A stretch of 45,032 nucleotides of DNA from Providencia alcalifaciens DSM 30120 (GTDB lineage Bacteria > Pseudomonadota > Gammaproteobacteria > Enterobacterales > Enterobacteriaceae): assembly GCF_000173415.1 (NCBI RefSeq), contig NZ_ABXW01000015.1, positions 1 to 45,032 on the forward strand, in the 5' to 3' direction. The translations under genes and the position numbers were made by a program. Shown piece by piece: positions 19,220 to 27,214 of the stretch. Numbering within the stretch: position 1 is the first letter of the stretch; each line of letters begins with the position of its first letter. The notes under the pieces are model-generated. The model did no database searches and was not told the DNA's origin. It saw only the letters and a program-made list of their open reading frames with translations.

Positions 19220-19653
19220 ATATCTTGCGACCAATGGAGTTTGGTACCAAACCCTAATGTGTTATCCACCATTTTCACTGTCTGTAACTGGAGCTGCCAC
19301 ATCGGCAGCTTCGCCTCTATGGCAATAGGGAATCGCTGGCAATAAAATGCTTTCTGCGCATCAGCCTCTTCACTGTCAAATTGGCGAATTTCCCCAACAA
19401 ATTGAACACCTTGAATTTTGCCCACTTGCTTAGTTTGTGCAGAGATCGTTCCTGCGACACGAGGGTTTGCTTGCATGAGCTGACCATGTTGCGAATCTGG
19501 GGATGTCATGAAAATTAAACGCATATTTTGGCGATCAAACGCGTAGTAGCAACTGGCAGCCCAAATATCATCTTGGTAGGAGGTAAACAGGGAAAAAACG
19601 TGTTGGCGAGCAATATAGCGCTGGATATGTTGTAAGGTGTTTTCGGGTGTCAT
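19216..19653 (-). CDS. yhbP: YhbP-family (UPF0306) flavin-binding-fold protein
   Basis: This 145-residue protein resembles E. coli YhbP: IARQHVFSLFTSYQDDIWAASCYYAFD, ISAQTKQVGKIQGVQFVGEIRQF, and the C-terminal VKMVDNTLGFGTKLHW. The family has the pyridoxamine-phosphate-oxidase-like FMN-binding split barrel; the substrate is not known. In E. coli it lies in the yhbO-yhbP-yhbQ region, which here directly follows nrdG. A large bulged hairpin sits 22 bases upstream of the start. Confidence 0.87.
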   Translation of the reverse strand: MTPENTLQHIQRYIARQHVFSLFTSYQDDIWAASCYYAFDRQNMRLIFMTSPDSQHGQLMQANPRVAGTISAQTKQVGKIQGVQFVGEIRQFDSEEADAQKAFYCQRFPIAIEAKLPMWQLQLQTVKMVDNTLGFGTKLHWSQDI

Positions 19654-19674
19654 TGCGAATGTCCATGTTAGACC

Positions 19675-19725
19675 GTTCAGAACACGCCCATAAAAATGGC
19701 TGGGCGTGCTTAAGCTGTTCTGAAC
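19675..19725. repeat. Long bulged inverted repeat upstream of yhbP
   Basis: The outer arms are GTTCAGAACA (19675-19684) and TGTTCTGAAC (19716-19725). The inner arms CACGCCCA and TGGGCGTG share the left arm with the outer ones. A 7-base bulge (CTTAAGC) sits on the right side and the loop is about 10 bases. It would form a stable stem in RNA of either strand. There is no T-tract; its role is unknown. Confidence 0.6.
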
Positions 19726-19870
19726 GTTATCTGTACTTAGTTCGCACTACTATAACTTACTCATTCGAGTTGCACCTAACATAAGGTTCTATATCAGCAA
19801 TGCTAGCACTCGAAGCTACTGCTCAAAATCGACCATACTTCCCTTCTAGTTCCTCCTCTCCTCCTCGCTT

Positions 19871-19995
19871 TTACTCTAAATAATTCGAGTTGTAGCTAGG
19901 CGGCAAGCGAACGAGTCGCTAGGAGCATACACTAGTATCTGACTAGTGGGAGTGAACGCAGCCAACAACGCTGCGGCTCGAAGTATGACGAGTAA
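19871..19995 (+). repeat. ERIC element, apparently full length (125 bp)
   Basis: The element begins TTACTC and ends GAGTAA (inverted ends). It contains the central AGGAGCATACACTAGTATCTG segment and the end CGAAGTATGACGAGTAA. Its length matches the 126-127 bp ERIC family. It lies between yhbP and the DUF1471 gene, ending 15 bases from the latter's stop codon, and could form the 3' stem of that transcript. The flanking 19726-19870 shows no gene. Confidence 0.82.
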
Positions 19996-20010
19996 ATCTG
20001 ACGAGTAGAA

Positions 20011-20262
20011 TTATTTGTAGATTGCTGCTGTACCACTCATCTCATTCTCACCGCTTGCAGAAATCACACGGAAAGATTTTGCGCCAGCTTCATCAGCTTT
20101 TTTGGCTAATTGTGCAGTCAGGTCATTGACGCCAGCAGCACCACTTACAGTCACATAACCCGCAGCAGGCTCACTAGATTGTCTAACTTCTTCAGCCGCC
20201 ATTGAACCAAATGATACAGCACCTAAAGCTAAAGCAGCAGCAAATAATGTTGATTTTTTCAT
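20011..20262 (-). CDS. DUF1471 (BhsA/YhcN-like) small periplasmic stress protein
   Basis: This 83-residue precursor has a signal peptide (MKKSTLFAAALALGAVSFGSMA, cleavage at about residue 22). The mature domain is typical of DUF1471: GYVTVSGAAGVNDLTAQLAKKADEAGAKSFRVIS, then ENEMSGTAAIYK at the end. E. coli has many paralogues (BhsA, McbA, YhcN, YahO) tied to stress, biofilm or acid response. I cannot assign one of them. The ATG at 20262 has GAGGAAG with 6-base spacing. In E. coli no such gene lies between yhbP and yhbQ, so it is an insertion here. Palindromes upstream may be operators. Confidence 0.88.
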   Translation of the reverse strand: MKKSTLFAAALALGAVSFGSMAAEEVRQSSEPAAGYVTVSGAAGVNDLTAQLAKKADEAGAKSFRVISASGENEMSGTAAIYK

Positions 20263-20353
20263 GGTAAACTTCCTCATTGTATGTTTGAAATTAACAGGGG
20301 TTTTTCGTGTTTCCCTGTGATATGGATCATACTATGCGCTTTATTTAGAGATG

Positions 20354-20395
20354 AAAATTAGCTAATTTTGCTATAGTTATTCAAATTTTTTGAAT
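20354..20395. promoter_or_regulatory. Two AT-rich palindromes between the DUF1471 gene and yhbQ
   Basis: AAAATTAGCTAATTTT (20354-20369) is a perfect 16-base palindrome. ATTCAAATTTTTTGAAT (20379-20395) follows 9 bases later with 7-base arms. They lie about 100 bases before the DUF1471 start and about 170 before yhbQ, in a 299-base divergent promoter region. They may be regulator sites; none was identified. Confidence 0.4.
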
Positions 20396-20561
20396 GCAAA
20401 CCTATATTGAGGTTGCAAATTTGTGACAGCTTTATATCATTTTTTATTTATAATTTAGTATGTTATAAACATTAATGTTCACGAGAAAATTCGCTGCAAG
20501 CCAACTGAATTTCCCTTATAAATCAGCACAGAATGCTAAATTTAATCGCAAGAAAAACGAA

Positions 20562-20870
20562 ATGACATCGCGTAATTGGTCGCTTTACTTGATTCGGCAA
20601 AAAAATAACGCCTTATATTGTGGGATTACTACGGATGTTCCGCGGCGATTTAAACAACATGAATCGGGGATAGGGGCTAAAGCGTTAAAAGGCAAAGCCC
20701 CTTTAACGTTAGTGTTTCATTGTACAGCAGGGGATCGCGCTGAGGCGTCTCGGTTAGAATATCGTGTCAAACAGTTGAGTAAACAGGCAAAAGAAAGGCT
20801 GGTCATTGACCAGCCTGATGATTTACAACATTATTTAGCGGCTTACACGCTATCAAAGTGCGATGAGTAA
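20562..20870 (+). CDS. yhbQ: GIY-YIG nuclease-fold protein YhbQ
   Basis: This 102-residue single-domain GIY-YIG protein of the UPF0213 group has [30 protein letters not shown]. The two tyrosine/GIT elements, the arginine of PRRF and [12 protein letters not shown] are as in E. coli YhbQ. A nuclease role on damaged or overhanging DNA has been proposed in the family; I infer no more. I chose the ATG at 20562 because it gives [11 protein letters not shown]; the longer frame from 20475 has no family support. Its last 28 bases overlap the end of convergent yhbS. Confidence 0.9.
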   Translation: MTSRNWSLYLIRQKNNALYCGITTDVPRRFKQHESGIGAKALKGKAPLTLVFHCTAGDRAEASRLEYRVKQLSKQAKERLVIDQPDDLQHYLAAYTLSKCDE

Positions 20871-21346
20871 GTGACTTCGCCTTTATGTTGGTCAATCGCG
20901 CCATTTTCGAGTCCATAGACTAAAAAGTGTTTTTGCAAGCTTGGCCATTGGCAACGCAAATCATGATTTGAAGCGGGTTCAAAACCAAAACGTCCGTAAT
21001 AGCCTTCATCGCCTAATACCACAACAGCACCATAACCAAACTCGTTGAGGCTATCTAACCCCTCATAGACCAGTTTTTCCGCAATACCTTGGCTTTGGTA
21101 CTCTTTTTTGACGGCTAATGGCGCGAGTCCCACCCATTGAACATCTTCACCATTGACATCGACAGGTGTAAAACCAACATAACCAATCACTTCACCGTCA
21201 TCGTTGGTTGCTACGACACCGAGGGTTAATAGCCCATCTTCACGAAGATGCTGAACAAGATCAGCCTCCCCTTCAGTGGGAAACGTTTCACGCAATAGCG
21301 TGTCGATACCCATGGCATCAACCGGAATTTCTACACGGATTAGCAT
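20843..21346 (-). CDS. yhbS: GNAT-family N-acetyltransferase YhbS
   Basis: The 167-residue product closely matches E. coli Yhb[52 protein letters not shown], the acetyl-CoA loop in [30 protein letters not shown] and [20 protein letters not shown]. The substrate is unknown. Its start codon overlaps the ubiT stop by 7 bases, so it is probably co-translated with ubiT. Confidence 0.93.
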   Translation of the reverse strand: MLIRVEIPVDAMGIDTLLRETFPTEGEADLVQHLREDGLLTLGVVATNDDGEVIGYVGFTPVDVNGEDVQWVGLAPLAVKKEYQSQGIAEKLVYEGLDSLNEFGYGAVVVLGDEGYYGRFGFEPASNHDLRCQWPSLQKHFLVYGLENGAIDQHKGEVTYSSHFDSV

Positions 21347-21903
21347 GAAGTTAACGCTGGCGTTTTATGCTCTGCGTCCTCATTGTCTTGTACGGTTTTA
21401 ATCACATCAGCGAGTTGCAGTAAGCCGAAACGCAATGGTGCTGGCATATTTTCAAGTTCAAAGGCATCCATTAAGTTTTTAACGTATAAACCTAATTCAG
21501 TATCCCCTTCAATGACCAAGCGGCGCTGGAAAAAGAGCGTATCTGGATCCTCTTTACGTGCCGCGATCAATACGAGGTCATTCGCATTGCCGCTGACACT
21601 CACATCAGGTTCAGCCTGTTTTTGAACCACCAGCTGACCCTCTTGTAAGCTGATAAACCAAACCAGCTCTAAATCCCGAACCTCAACTTTCAGCCATTTC
21701 CCTTCCAGAAAATCGAGTTCGCCTTCTTTGACAGACTCACGAAACTGCCAACTTAATAGTTGTTCGAGTATTTGACGCTGTACGACAAATGGGGTCACTT
21801 TCAAAGGAAACTTCAAAAATGAAGGACCTTGGGTGATCAGTTGAGAACGAATTTTACCAAACACAGTGCTAACTCCCGTATCAATTATCTGTCCATTGGG
21901 CAT
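21340..21903 (-). CDS. ubiT: SCP2-domain accessory factor UbiT (anaerobic ubiquinone synthesis)
   Basis: UbiT (YhbT) is a lipid-binding SCP2-like protein needed for oxygen-independent ubiquinone synthesis with UbiU-UbiV. The 187-residue product matches E. coli UbiT: LLSWQFRESVKEGELDFLEGKW, VRDLELVWF, ISLQEGQLVV and the strongly conserved RKEDPDTLFFQRRLVIEGDTELGLYVKN. The first clear family residues follow MPNGQIIDTG, so I set the start at 21903. The open frame continues upstream into AT-rich sequence without homology. It is divergent from ubiUV and overlaps yhbS. Confidence 0.92.
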   Translation of the reverse strand: MPNGQIIDTGVSTVFGKIRSQLITQGPSFLKFPLKVTPFVVQRQILEQLLSWQFRESVKEGELDFLEGKWLKVEVRDLELVWFISLQEGQLVVQKQAEPDVSVSGNANDLVLIAARKEDPDTLFFQRRLVIEGDTELGLYVKNLMDAFELENMPAPLRFGLLQLADVIKTVQDNEDAEHKTPALTSC

Positions 21904-22243
21904 TGCTACTGGATAAGTAGCCGCTTGGGCAATTTTAATACCTATAATGTGGACGATTATAGATAACATTGATGTGTAGATATAAAGATATACAGAGATA
22001 TATCGCCATTTATCCGATATATGGACATATTTTGCCAAAAAATAACGTGATGATACCGATCCTATATCAATCTTTATCCATCTCGCCAATATTTATTTTC
22101 AATAATTCCTACACTTTTATAATAGTCACGAAATAATCATCTTGCCTGCAACATTCCAAGCTTCTCTGCGCTAAATCAAAACCTCAATCTGACCTGTTGA
22201 CTAGAATGACCAATTGCTAAATTTTTATACAGAGACAACGCGA
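21904..22243. other. Divergent ubiT / ubiU promoter region
   Basis: This is a 340-base AT-rich gap between divergent ubiT and ubiU. It holds TA-rich direct repeats (GATATATC near 21992 and GATATATG near 22015). I found only an FNR half-site (AAATCAA near 22174) and no full FNR palindrome. E. coli ubiUV and ubiT are anaerobically controlled, so a regulator site may be present but degenerate. Confidence 0.4.
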
Positions 22244-23239
22244 ATGGAATTACTCTGCCCAGCTGGGAATTTACCTGCCTTGAAAGCGGCCGTTGATAAT
22301 GGTGCCGATGCGGTGTACATCGGTCTAAAAAATGATACCAACGCACGTCATTTTGCAGGATTGAATTTTACAGAAAAAAATCTGCATGAAGCAGAACGTT
22401 ATATTCATCAACGTAAACGTAAATTACATATCGCAATTAACACGTTTGCCCACCCTGATGGCTATCAACGTTGGCAGAACTCCGTGGATTTAGCGGCTGA
22501 TTTAGGCGCGGATGCACTGATCCTCGCCGACATTGCGATATTAGAATATGCCGCCAATAAATACCCACATATTGAACGCCATGTCTCTGTACAGGCATCC
22601 GCCACGAATACTGAAGCTATCCGTTTCTATGAACGCAATTTCCAAGTTCACCGCGTGGTGCTACCTCGCGTACTGTCGATTCACCAAGTGAAGCAACTCG
22701 CCAAAACCAGCCCAGTTCCCTTAGAAGTATTTGCTTTTGGCAGCCTGTGTATCATGGCTGAAGGTCGCTGCTACCTTTCTTCCTATCTCACAGGGGAGTC
22801 ACCTAATACTGTTGGAGCTTGCTCTCCCGCCCGTTTTGTTCGCTGGCAGCACACTGATAAGGGTATGGAGTCGCGTTTAAATGAGGTACTGATCGACAGC
22901 TACCAGAAAAATGAAAATGCGGGTTACCCAACGCTGTGTAAAGGGCGCTATTTAGTGGATGACCATAAATACCATGTTCTGGAAGAGCCCACCAGCCTCA
23001 ACACGATTGAGCTATTACCAGAGCTAATGCGCGCCAATATTGCGTCAGTGAAAATTGAAGGACGCCAACGCAGCCCCGCCTATGTAACTCAAGTCACTAA
23101 AATTTGGCGTCAGGCAATTAACCGTTATAAAACCAATCCCGAGGGTTTTGTAACCGATCCTAGATGGCTTAAAGCCCTTGGTGACCTTTCTGAAGGCAGT
23201 CAAACAACCCTTGGCGCTTATCATCGTAAATGGCAGTAA
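22244..23239 (+). CDS. ubiU: Oxygen-independent ubiquinone hydroxylase subunit UbiU
   Basis: UbiU (YhbU) forms a [4Fe-4S] heterodimer with UbiV that hydroxylates ubiquinone precursors without O2. The 331-residue U32 peptidase-family protein starts MELLCPAGNLPALKAAVDNGADAVYIGL. Its four cluster cysteines C169, C176, C193 and C232 are at the same positions as in E. coli UbiU. I chose the ATG at 22244; an in-frame TTG at 22214 lacks family support. ubiV follows after 41 bases. Confidence 0.95.
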   Translation: MELLCPAGNLPALKAAVDNGADAVYIGLKNDTNARHFAGLNFTEKNLHEAERYIHQRKRKLHIAINTFAHPDGYQRWQNSVDLAADLGADALILADIAILEYAANKYPHIERHVSVQASATNTEAIRFYERNFQVHRVVLPRVLSIHQVKQLAKTSPVPLEVFAFGSLCIMAEGRCYLSSYLTGESPNTVGACSPARFVRWQHTDKGMESRLNEVLIDSYQKNENAGYPTLCKGRYLVDDHKYHVLEEPTSLNTIELLPELMRANIASVKIEGRQRSPAYVTQVTKIWRQAINRYKTNPEGFVTDPRWLKALGDLSEGSQTTLGAYHRKWQ

Positions 23240-23280
23240 CGGATGCGCATTATTCACCAGCATAGAGAATGGGTAAGACA

Positions 23281-24156
23281 ATGAAATATGCATTAGGCTC
23301 AGTGCTTTACTATTGGCCAACATCAACCTTACATGATTTTTATCAGCATGCGGCAAACAGTGAAGCAGACATTATCTATCTCGGGGAAACCGTGTGCAGC
23401 AAGCGCCGAGACATGAAACCCAATGATTGGATTGACCTTGCCAAGCAACTCGCAGGAAGTGGAAAACAAATTATTCTCAGCACGCTTGCTCTACTACAAG
23501 CGCCATCTGAACTTAAAGAAATCAGTAAGTTAGTTGATAATGGTGAGTTTATGATTGAAGCTCACGATTTTGGCGTCATCAACATGCTAACGGAGCGTAA
23601 ATTGCCATTTGTGGCAGGTCATGGGCTCAATTGCTATAACGCCCCTTCCCTGAATATTTTGCTGCGTCAAGGGATGGTACGTTGGTGTATGCCTGTTGAG
23701 CTCTCCCGTGATTGGCTGGTGAATCTGCTCAATCAATGTGAAGACCTTGGTATTCGCGATAAATTTGAGATTGAGGTTTTCAGCTACGGTCATCTGCCCC
23801 TTGCCTATTCTGCCCGCTGTTTTACGGCTCGCTCTGAAAACCGCCAAAAAGATGAATGCGAAACCTGCTGCATCAATTATCCTCAAGGGCGCAAAGTGCT
23901 GTCACAAGAACAGCAGCAAGTTTTCACACTGAACGGCATCCAAACTCTGAGTGGCTACTGCTATAACTTAGGTAACGATATTTCATCAATGCGAGATTTG
24001 GTGGACATTGTGCGCGTTTCCCCAGAAGACCTTGAATCCCTTAATGTGATTAAACAGTTTAAAGCTAATCAACACGGGCAATCCCCCCTGACTATCCCAG
24101 AGCAAAGCTGCAATGGCTATTGGCGTAATATTGCCGGATTGACGCTAGCAGGATAA
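23281..24156 (+). CDS. ubiV: Oxygen-independent ubiquinone hydroxylase subunit UbiV
   Basis: UbiV (YhbV) is the partner of UbiU, also a U32-family [4Fe-4S] protein. The 291-residue product begins MKYALGSVLYYWP and has C39 (GETVCSKRR) and the CETCC cluster region (about 190-198) after YSARCFTARSENRQKDE. It ends with CNGYWRNIAGL. Sequence and length match E. coli UbiV. The ATG at 23281 is preceded by a GGGTAAGACA stretch. A hairpin with TGGGAATGA / TCATTCCCA arms (24166-24205) follows the stop and may end the transcript. Confidence 0.95.
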   Translation: MKYALGSVLYYWPTSTLHDFYQHAANSEADIIYLGETVCSKRRDMKPNDWIDLAKQLAGSGKQIILSTLALLQAPSELKEISKLVDNGEFMIEAHDFGVINMLTERKLPFVAGHGLNCYNAPSLNILLRQGMVRWCMPVELSRDWLVNLLNQCEDLGIRDKFEIEVFSYGHLPLAYSARCFTARSENRQKDECETCCINYPQGRKVLSQEQQQVFTLNGIQTLSGYCYNLGNDISSMRDLVDIVRVSPEDLESLNVIKQFKANQHGQSPLTIPEQSCNGYWRNIAGLTLAG

Positions 24157-24165
24157 TACTCTTGA

Positions 24166-24205
24166 TGGGAATGAGGGCGGTCTGATCAACGCGGCTTCAT
24201 TCCCA
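24166..24205 (+). terminator. Hairpin after ubiV, possible terminator
   Basis: The 9-base perfect arms TGGGAATGA and TCATTCCCA enclose a 22-base loop, 10 bases after the ubiV stop. There is no T-tract, so Rho-independent termination is doubtful. The rest of the 222-base gap (24206-24378) holds only the lipoprotein gene's leader. Confidence 0.45.
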
Positions 24206-24378
24206 CCGTCAATTAGCTTTCATATAATGGCTAATGACTTCCCATTCCGTATAGCCTCAATAATAAGCCTATAACCTGAATATGCCCCAAAGATATACGG
24301 AGTTATCTCCTTTGAATCTGATTGCACTGCTGTAGATTAGATAAGCAATCAAACTCACAGACCTATAAGGAAATGCCC

Positions 24379-24861
24379 GTGATAAAACGCACCCTACTCG
24401 TTATGACAATCTTTTTAGCAGGATGCTCAACGTCCCTTGAATACACCAAAGCGGATCTCGAAAAAAATCAAGACGTCAGTTATTCCGACTCAGGCTATTA
24501 TCGTGTGGTATTTAAAGGTAAGAAAATTATTGCAGTGCCTGAAAATGCCCATATCGTAGCAGGAACCCAAGATAATGCGGTTGGCAAACTAGACAAAGAG
24601 AATAAAACAGGTCCATTTGTTATTGCAGGACTCGCTGCCAAAAGTAATGGCAATATTCATTCCCAAATCGGCGGAGACGATTACAACCTGAGCTTCCTCT
24701 TAACCGATGAAAATGATTTGCCCCTCTCTTCAGTCAACTACATCATTATTAATGACTGCAACGGTGAAGCCTATCACGGCACCACCAATGCGAATGGACG
24801 GACATACTCTGTTTCAACACCTGAAGAGTGCAATTTAAGCCTCAGCCTCGCCGAGGAATAA
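24379..24861 (+). CDS. Small lipoprotein of unknown function
   Basis: This protein of about 160 residues starts with a lipoprotein signal (IKRTLLVMTIFLAGC; lipobox LAGC). I prefer the GTG at 24379 because AAGGA lies 7 bases upstream; the ATG at 24373 would leave only one or two bases. The middle is polar. The C-terminal third has PLSSVNYIIINDCNGEAYHGTTNANGRTYSV, like transthyretin/prealbumin-type beta domains (next-turn NGRT) seen in some VgrG tails and surface proteins. That match is by pattern only. Two cysteines in this domain might pair. I do not recognise a named family. It is a single gene ending at a bidirectional terminator. Confidence 0.75.
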   Translation: MIKRTLLVMTIFLAGCSTSLEYTKADLEKNQDVSYSDSGYYRVVFKGKKIIAVPENAHIVAGTQDNAVGKLDKENKTGPFVIAGLAAKSNGNIHSQIGGDDYNLSFLLTDENDLPLSSVNYIIINDCNGEAYHGTTNANGRTYSVSTPEECNLSLSLAEE

Positions 24862-24867
24862 TGGCAT

Positions 24868-24900
24868 AAAAAAAGAGGTTGGAAACCAACCTCTTTTTGA
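24868..24900. terminator. Bidirectional Rho-independent terminator
   Basis: AAAAAGAGGTTGG-AAA-CCAACCTCTTTTT is a perfect hairpin with A and T flanks. It serves the plus-strand lipoprotein gene and the minus-strand permease operon. Confidence 0.92.
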
Positions 24901-26061
24901 CTATTTATGAAGATGTTTGCGCCAACGATGTACAGTCTGGCTAATGTGGCGTAGTTCGCCATCTCGCAGCATGCCAATGAATACCCCAATAAATGAGTAA
25001 ATCACACCAAGAATTAACATCATCACAATGTCCATCAAGATATCGCTAAACGGTAGCCCCATTTGGTTGATACCTGCCATGGCATTCGTCGCCCATGTGG
25101 ATGGCAGCGCAGACGCTATCATTCGCACCCAGTCAGGCATTGCTTGTAACGGCCAAATTGTTCCTGACATATAAAACACCGGCGTGGTAATAAATGCCAA
25201 TGTCAGGTAAATCATTTCAACACTGCGTAGACATTCTGTCACAAGCTTACCTAAACCAATGACTGCGAGTAAGAATGGGAAGGTCAGCATCCAAATTTGG
25301 TACAGTGGTGCTTCTTGCCGATAACCCAATATCCACGGCCACAGTGCAAAGAATACGGTCGAAAGAAACAACCAGATTGGCACCAGCGCAGACAAAGCGC
25401 CCAGATAGACAGCCAATGGTGGCTTACCTTTTGGTGTAGAACGAATGGCGATGCTGACCCGCACACAAGCAATCAGCAAGGAGTGCTGTAACAGCATCAC
25501 TAACAAGCCAGGGAAAATAATCGCGGCAAAACTAATACCGGGGTTAAACAATGCCTCCGTTTCACTTCTGACCGGCGCAATAATCACTTTAGCCTGTTCG
25601 GGACTGAAACCCGCATTCTCCAATAACTGGGTATTATACGCACTCAGTAAGGTTTGATAGGCTTTCGATAATTCTTGCTGAATTTGCCCACTGGCAAGAC
25701 GGTTTGTCGCATCGCCGTAGACAGGTACGGTGATGTTTTTCCCACTCAACAGATGCTTTTCAAAATCTGTTGGAATAATCACGATCGCAAATAGCTGCCT
25801 TGCAATCATATCCTGCCGAGCTTGCGCTAGATTATCATAGCTGTGTAGCTGCACTTTGGGTGTGGCATCCAAATCGCGGATCAATTCACGGCTCGCGCCA
25901 GAGTGATCCATATCGATGACCGCCACCGGTAAATCCCACAGAACAGGACGCGCGTAGACCAAACTCATGATGCATAAAGACACGAGTAGCAACAGCCACA
26001 TCGGCTTTTCCAGCATCCCTAAAAGCACCTTTTTAAACGTCGCGAAATAGACCGTCATCAT
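24901..26061 (-). CDS. ABC-2 type permease (second of pair)
   Basis: This 386-residue inner-membrane protein of the ABC-2 (YhhJ/YbhR-like) class has an N-terminal membrane helix (about 18-37). A large periplasmic domain follows (about 40-170: LPVAVIDMDHSGASRELIRDLDATP), then about five C-terminal helices (GILFPGLLVMLLQHSLL-like onward) and a cytoplasmic basic end. The periplasmic domain is clearly paralogous to the upstream permease (VPVSVVDNNNSPISRQIIRDLDAGP). The start overlaps the stop of that gene by 4 bases. Such permeases normally work with an ATPase, but none is encoded here. The exported substrate is unknown. Confidence 0.82.
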   Translation of the reverse strand: MMTVYFATFKKVLLGMLEKPMWLLLLVSLCIMSLVYARPVLWDLPVAVIDMDHSGASRELIRDLDATPKVQLHSYDNLAQARQDMIARQLFAIVIIPTDFEKHLLSGKNITVPVYGDATNRLASGQIQQELSKAYQTLLSAYNTQLLENAGFSPEQAKVIIAPVRSETEALFNPGISFAAIIFPGLLVMLLQHSLLIACVRVSIAIRSTPKGKPPLAVYLGALSALVPIWLFLSTVFFALWPWILGYRQEAPLYQIWMLTFPFLLAVIGLGKLVTECLRSVEMIYLTLAFITTPVFYMSGTIWPLQAMPDWVRMIASALPSTWATNAMAGINQMGLPFSDILMDIVMMLILGVIYSFIGVFIGMLRDGELRHISQTVHRWRKHLHK

Positions 26062-27203
26062 ACGATACTTCCTTGGGTTTCCAGTCGTTTGACTAGACGC
26101 TTACGAATCAAAAATGCCGTGAGTAACGGGTAAATCAACAAAAACAGACAAACTTCGACAATACGTTCAAACGAAATTTCCCGTAAGAATATATCAAACA
26201 TTGCATTTAAGGTGTGGGTGAGCGGCTCTGCATTAGAAATGATTCGTGCAGGTAACACCATGGAAAGTTCCGGTACTGCCATCCCCGAAAAGGCTAGCGC
26301 GATACTCACCAACATCCCGATTAAGCTGTAAGCCATAATGGCACTGGAGGTAAAACTAAATAGCAGTAACCCGATGCTTTGTGCTGCAATCACATAGAAA
26401 AAGCCCACCAGCATCATATACAACGGATTCCCAACAACTTTTGCATCAAAGATAGAGACTAACGCTGCTAGCTCCACTATCAGTAATGTCGTGAAAAATA
26501 GCGTATACGGTGCCATTTTACCCAGCAACGCCATAGAGAAAGGCTTCACACTCTGTAAGATGGTTCCCCGCGACATCGTATAGATAGTGGCGGTCACGAC
26601 AAATAATTGCAGCATATGAATGGTAGCAGCAAATTGCTGGTAATAAATATAGCTACCACTTGGGTTAAATAAACTATCGTAAGACAATGTGACCTGTGCC
26701 AATGGCGGCAAAGCTTGCCCCATTGATTTCGCCATTTCTTGGCGGTATTTTGCGTTAAGCTCCGCGACTAACCCACTAAAATCTTGAATCGCGTAGCTGC
26801 CGGATGCATAGAATAATGCATTGTAATACATACGTAATTCAGGTTGACGTCCACGCAGTATATCTTCTTCAAAATTATGAGGAATGTACAATAGGGCATA
26901 ATCTTTCGCGCTACCCAACTGCTTGATAGACGTCACGAGGTTGCCATCAATCGCTTTCACATCCGCATGTGGACCAGCATCAAGGTCACGAATGATCTGA
27001 CGCGAAATAGGGCTGTTATTGTTATCTACCACGGAAACAGGGACATCCATCAGGGTCCCCTCTGAAAAGTTAGCACTGACTAACGTGAACAGCATCAAGG
27101 GAAATAGCCAGCTCAGCCAGTGAAAGACTGGGCTGCGGATCGCCATTTGAGTTTCGCGGCTAAAGGCATGTTCGAATCCATGCCAAGCGAATTTTAATTT
27201 CAT
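26058..27203 (-). CDS. ABC-2 type permease (first of pair)
   Basis: This 381-residue ABC-2 permease has the same plan as its neighbour: one N-terminal helix (about 27-46: VFHWLSWLFPLMLFTLVSA), a periplasmic domain (about 50-185), then about five helices from YYQQFAATIHMLQLFVVTA. Residues 53-85 align with the downstream paralogue, so the two arose by duplication. It sits 11 bases after the HlyD gene and overlaps the second permease, forming one operon. Substrate unknown. Confidence 0.82.
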   Translation of the reverse strand: MKLKFAWHGFEHAFSRETQMAIRSPVFHWLSWLFPLMLFTLVSANFSEGTLMDVPVSVVDNNNSPISRQIIRDLDAGPHADVKAIDGNLVTSIKQLGSAKDYALLYIPHNFEEDILRGRQPELRMYYNALFYASGSYAIQDFSGLVAELNAKYRQEMAKSMGQALPPLAQVTLSYDSLFNPSGSYIYYQQFAATIHMLQLFVVTATIYTMSRGTILQSVKPFSMALLGKMAPYTLFFTTLLIVELAALVSIFDAKVVGNPLYMMLVGFFYVIAAQSIGLLLFSFTSSAIMAYSLIGMLVSIALAFSGMAVPELSMVLPARIISNAEPLTHTLNAMFDIFLREISFERIVEVCLFLLIYPLLTAFLIRKRLVKRLETQGSIV

Positions 27204-27214
27204 GGCGTCACCTG

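Noticed and set aside
22141-22200. FNR box between ubiT and ubiU
   Set aside because: Only one half-site (AAATCAA) is recognisable; the other half does not match TTGAT well enough to call.
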